Positions 61,892 through 64,000 of a stretch of 64,000 nt of DNA are shown in pieces. Below the pieces are notes generated by a model. That model was not told where the DNA came from, did not search any database, and saw nothing but the letters and a program-made list of their open reading frames with translations. Source of the stretch: CAUZWH01 sp965224275 (GTDB taxonomy: Bacteria; Pseudomonadota; Alphaproteobacteria; SHVV01); NCBI GenBank assembly GCA_965224275.1, contig CBDCYR010000009.1, forward strand, positions 62,001 to 126,000. Reading direction: 5' to 3'. The first letter of the stretch is position 1; every line of letters begins with the position of its first letter. Both the position numbers and the translations under genes were made by a program.

Positions 61892-62431
61892 TCAACTACC
61901 CGAACCACTCTTTTTCGGCTGAAATAAGCCACGCACACGTTGCGTACTTTCGATTTTGCTCTGGCCGGTAGCGAGGTTAAGGACAAGTTTTTCGCCGCGG
62001 ATGACATTGCCGCCGCGGGTCAGGACAACCGATCCAGTTAGCGTGATGACTTGATCGTCCACATCATAGACGCCCGAATCACCCCGTGCGGTCTCGCTGG
62101 GGGTCGAAAAAACAACACCGCCCGTGGCGTTGATCTGCGAAATTGTGCCTTGAGACTCACCGTCCGATTCTGGGCGATAACGCACCCACACTTCGTTTGC
62201 CGTGAGTCGCATCTTGCCTTGTTTGGCATCGACATGCCCGCGAAAGACCGCCAACTGTTCATTTTGTTTGACTTCGAGGCTGTCGGCGGTGATTTCGATT
62301 GGCAGTTTGCTATCGTGAGCGGTTGTGGGCAGCGACTGGGCAAGGGAGATGGTCGGGATCCACCCAAACATTGCAACCGTCGTCACCATCGCAGCAAAGA
62401 CCGCCGCTCGCGGCCATCGGTAACTCAGCAT
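61892..62431 (-). CDS. lptA: LPS transport periplasmic protein LptA
   Basis: A 179-aa protein with a signal peptide (residues 1-31, ending SLAQS). The OstA-like jellyroll contains IEITADSLEVKQNEQLAVFR, GHVDAKQGKMRLTANEVWVR and QVITLTGSVVLTRGGNVIRG. It bridges LPS from LptC to the outer membrane. It ends in a polar tail (FQPKKSGSGS). It directly precedes lptB. Confidence 0.9.
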   Translation of the reverse strand: MLSYRWPRAAVFAAMVTTVAMFGWIPTISLAQSLPTTAHDSKLPIEITADSLEVKQNEQLAVFRGHVDAKQGKMRLTANEVWVRYRPESDGESQGTISQINATGGVVFSTPSETARGDSGVYDVDDQVITLTGSVVLTRGGNVIRGEKLVLNLATGQSKIESTQRVRGLFQPKKSGSGS

Positions 62432-62441
62432 CTAATGGGTC

Positions 62442-63098
62442 CTAGCCATGTTTTGCCGGCCGCACGGTGAGTGTCACGCCACCGGAAAAGACGATCCGCT
62501 GACCACGGTCGAACAATTCAAACCCCTTGGCATTTAACAAGCCAAATGGTCCTTGGCCTTGCACCGGATTCTGACCGCGGGCGAGCCCGGTTGCGAAGTT
62601 GACGAACGCGGACCGGGTGTGAAGTTCGAGGCCGTCGTCCGAATAGATATCGACGGGACCCTCAAGCTGGAGGGTTTCGCGTTCGCGGTCGTACAGGCCC
62701 CGTTCCGCGATCAAGGTAATCCAGCGGCCGCCATCGAGCGTCATATCAGCCTGCAGTTCCTGTAATGCAAGGTGCTGCGCGTTTTTGGAATTTGGCAATA
62801 CCCGACCGGCGGTAATGACAAAGGGTTGATTTTGCTTATCAACCCCGACATAGCGGACGCGGGTCATGCCCACCTCGCCATCTTTGCCAACGTCCACGTC
62901 GGCGAAAGTGAGACCAAGACCGCTGCGTACTGGGTCTGTGTCCGGCCATGCAACCACAAGCCCGATAAGGACCGCCGCGGAGACCGGCAACGCCAGCTTC
63001 ATAAATCCGACAAATCTGCTGTAGCGGGCGCTGACCTGTGCGGAGCGCCCTCGGGTGCCGTCGAACAGCAGGCGCAGCGGGCTTACCATTTCTGTCAT
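62442..63098 (-). CDS. lptC: LPS export protein LptC
   Basis: Start MTEMVSPLRLLFDGTRGRSA at 63098; the frame extends to 63134. One membrane helix (FMKLALPVSAAVLIGLVVAW) is followed by the periplasmic LptC fold: ADVDVGKDGEVGMTRVRYVG, ERGLYDRERETLQLEGPVDI and YSDDGLELHTRSAFVNFATG. It receives LPS from LptFG and hands it to LptA. 10 bp upstream of lptA. Confidence 0.9.
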   Translation of the reverse strand: MTEMVSPLRLLFDGTRGRSAQVSARYSRFVGFMKLALPVSAAVLIGLVVAWPDTDPVRSGLGLTFADVDVGKDGEVGMTRVRYVGVDKQNQPFVITAGRVLPNSKNAQHLALQELQADMTLDGGRWITLIAERGLYDRERETLQLEGPVDIYSDDGLELHTRSAFVNFATGLARGQNPVQGQGPFGLLNAKGFELFDRGQRIVFSGGVTLTVRPAKHG

Positions 63099-63109
63099 CG
63101 GCGGGTTCG

Positions 63110-64000
63110 CTAAGCTACGCCGGCACGAAAACAATCGTGGATGTGGAGAACACCGACAGGTTTTGCGCCGTCGACGACGAAAAGGCTGGTGATGGGGCGT
63201 TGTCCATCGAGGCCGTTCATGAGCCCCAACGCTTCTGATGCGAGGGCCTCGGCGCCGATTGTGCGCGGATTCGCGCTCATAACGTCACGGCTCTTCTTGC
63301 TAAGTAGGTCGTTTGACATGTGTCTGCGCAGATCACCGTCGGTAACAACGCCAACCAGTTCGCCGCCACGACCAACGATGCCAACGCATCCCAAGCTCTT
63401 ATGCGTCATCTCGACGATCGCCTCGCTCATCACCGTCTCCCCATCGACCAAGGGCAGTGCCTCGCCGCGATGCATAATATCGCCGACTCTCACGACCGAC
63501 GCGCGGCCAAGTCGCCCGCCGGGGTGGAGGGCGCGGAAGTCATTGGCAGAAAACCCGCGCCGCTCGAGCAGCGCGATCGCCAATGCATCGCCCAGCGCCA
63601 ACATCATCGTCGTTGATGTGGTCGGCGCCAAACCCATCGGACACGCTTCCGGCGCGGCAGGTAATACCAGAGCCACGTCGGCTTGTTCGGCGAGGAACGC
63701 TCCGCCCGTGTCGGCGTCGCCATGCGGCCCGACGATGGCCACCAGAGGAACCCGGAAACGCTTCGCATAGGTGGCAATATCACCGAGCTCGGCGGTTTTG
63801 CCGGAATTCGACAGCACGAGGATGACGTCGCCATCGGGTGCAATCATACCGAGATCGCCGTGGCTGGCTTCACCCGGGTGTACAAAAAGTGCGGGAACAC
63901 CCGTCGAGGCCAGGGTTGCGGCAATTTTGCGGGCGATATGCCCGCTCTTGCCCATTCCGCTAACGACGACACGCCCAGCAGCTGAATCAAGCACGTCAAT
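63110..64000 (-). CDS. kdsD: Arabinose-5-phosphate isomerase KdsD (partial)
   Basis: The frame runs off the right edge, so the first ~30 residues are missing. The SIS domain shows RVVVSGMGKSGHIARKIAAT, LFVHPGEASHGDLGMIAPDG and VLVLSNSGKTAELGDIATYA, and PTTSTTMMLALGDALAIALL follows. Two CBS domains close the protein (VGDIMHRGEALPLVDGETVM, GVVTDGDLRRHMSNDLLSKK). It makes D-arabinose 5-phosphate for Kdo synthesis, which fits its place before the lpt genes. Confidence 0.9.
   Translation of the reverse strand: MDVLDSAAGRVVVSGMGKSGHIARKIAATLASTGVPALFVHPGEASHGDLGMIAPDGDVILVLSNSGKTAELGDIATYAKRFRVPLVAIVGPHGDADTGGAFLAEQADVALVLPAAPEACPMGLAPTTSTTMMLALGDALAIALLERRGFSANDFRALHPGGRLGRASVVRVGDIMHRGEALPLVDGETVMSEAIVEMTHKSLGCVGIVGRGGELVGVVTDGDLRRHMSNDLLSKKSRDVMSANPRTIGAEALASEALGLMNGLDGQRPITSLFVVDGAKPVGVLHIHDCFRAGVA

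Overview
The window looks like the chromosome of an uncultured alphaproteobacterium, probably Rhodospirillales-like. The evidence is an lptC-lptA-lptB-rpoN-hpf-ptsN block behind a KdsD-type isomerase, an hsp20 gene followed by a DUF1150 gene, a PCu(A)C copper chaperone, and many alphaproteobacterial-type catabolic genes. No species name is supported.

Positions 1-22.4 kb are a dense mobile and decaying region. It holds two unequal copies of a RecD2-like helicase, both broken; an ISAs1-family transposase fused to a DUF4338/DruA-type domain; an IS3 remnant joined to a truncated integrase; a SWIM-SNF2 helicase / 128-aa protein / RecD2-like helicase operon; remnants of a conjugative plasmid (PilN secretin C-terminus, PilO2, a TraA-like relaxase C-terminus); an IS5 element; a second shattered integrase; a coiled-coil gene with 54-bp coding repeats; and IS1595 nested inside IS1634, itself inserted in a metallophosphoesterase-like fragment. 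One-base frameshifts, often in homopolymers, are frequent here and rare in the core genes.

Positions 22.4-28.9 kb are a more AT-rich integrated element resembling a P4-type satellite or small integrative element. It carries an XRE fragment, a HigBA-like toxin-antitoxin pair with a palindromic operator, a Toprim primase, a ParB-like protein, an AlpA-type regulator, small unknown genes and a P4-type integrase. It abuts the 3' half of a tRNA-Ala(GGC) gene, which marks the right attachment site.

Positions 28.9-64 kb are mostly intact chromosome: a GST, a flagellin with a 3 x 20-bp repeat behind its terminator, a SelW-like selenoprotein read through an in-frame TGA, four tandem EamA/DMT transporters, an MBL-fold hydrolase, a HIT protein, a class III cyclase, a DUF3179 protein and an MFS transporter. 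From 42.6 to 48.8 kb lies a divergent cluster combining a Rieske oxygenase, an HD-type oxygenase-like protein, a haem-oxygenase-fold putative diiron oxidase, a desaturase, a Rieske ferredoxin, RidA, a lactonase and an AhpD-like protein. It looks like an uncharacterised oxidative pathway. Next come an intact IS256 with target duplications, an amidase, speD-speE, a 3-hydroxyacyl-CoA dehydrogenase gene broken by an IS5 remnant flanked by a 42-bp duplication, hsp20, a DUF1150 gene split by IS630, and the rpoN/lpt region. The last gene (kdsD) runs off the right edge.
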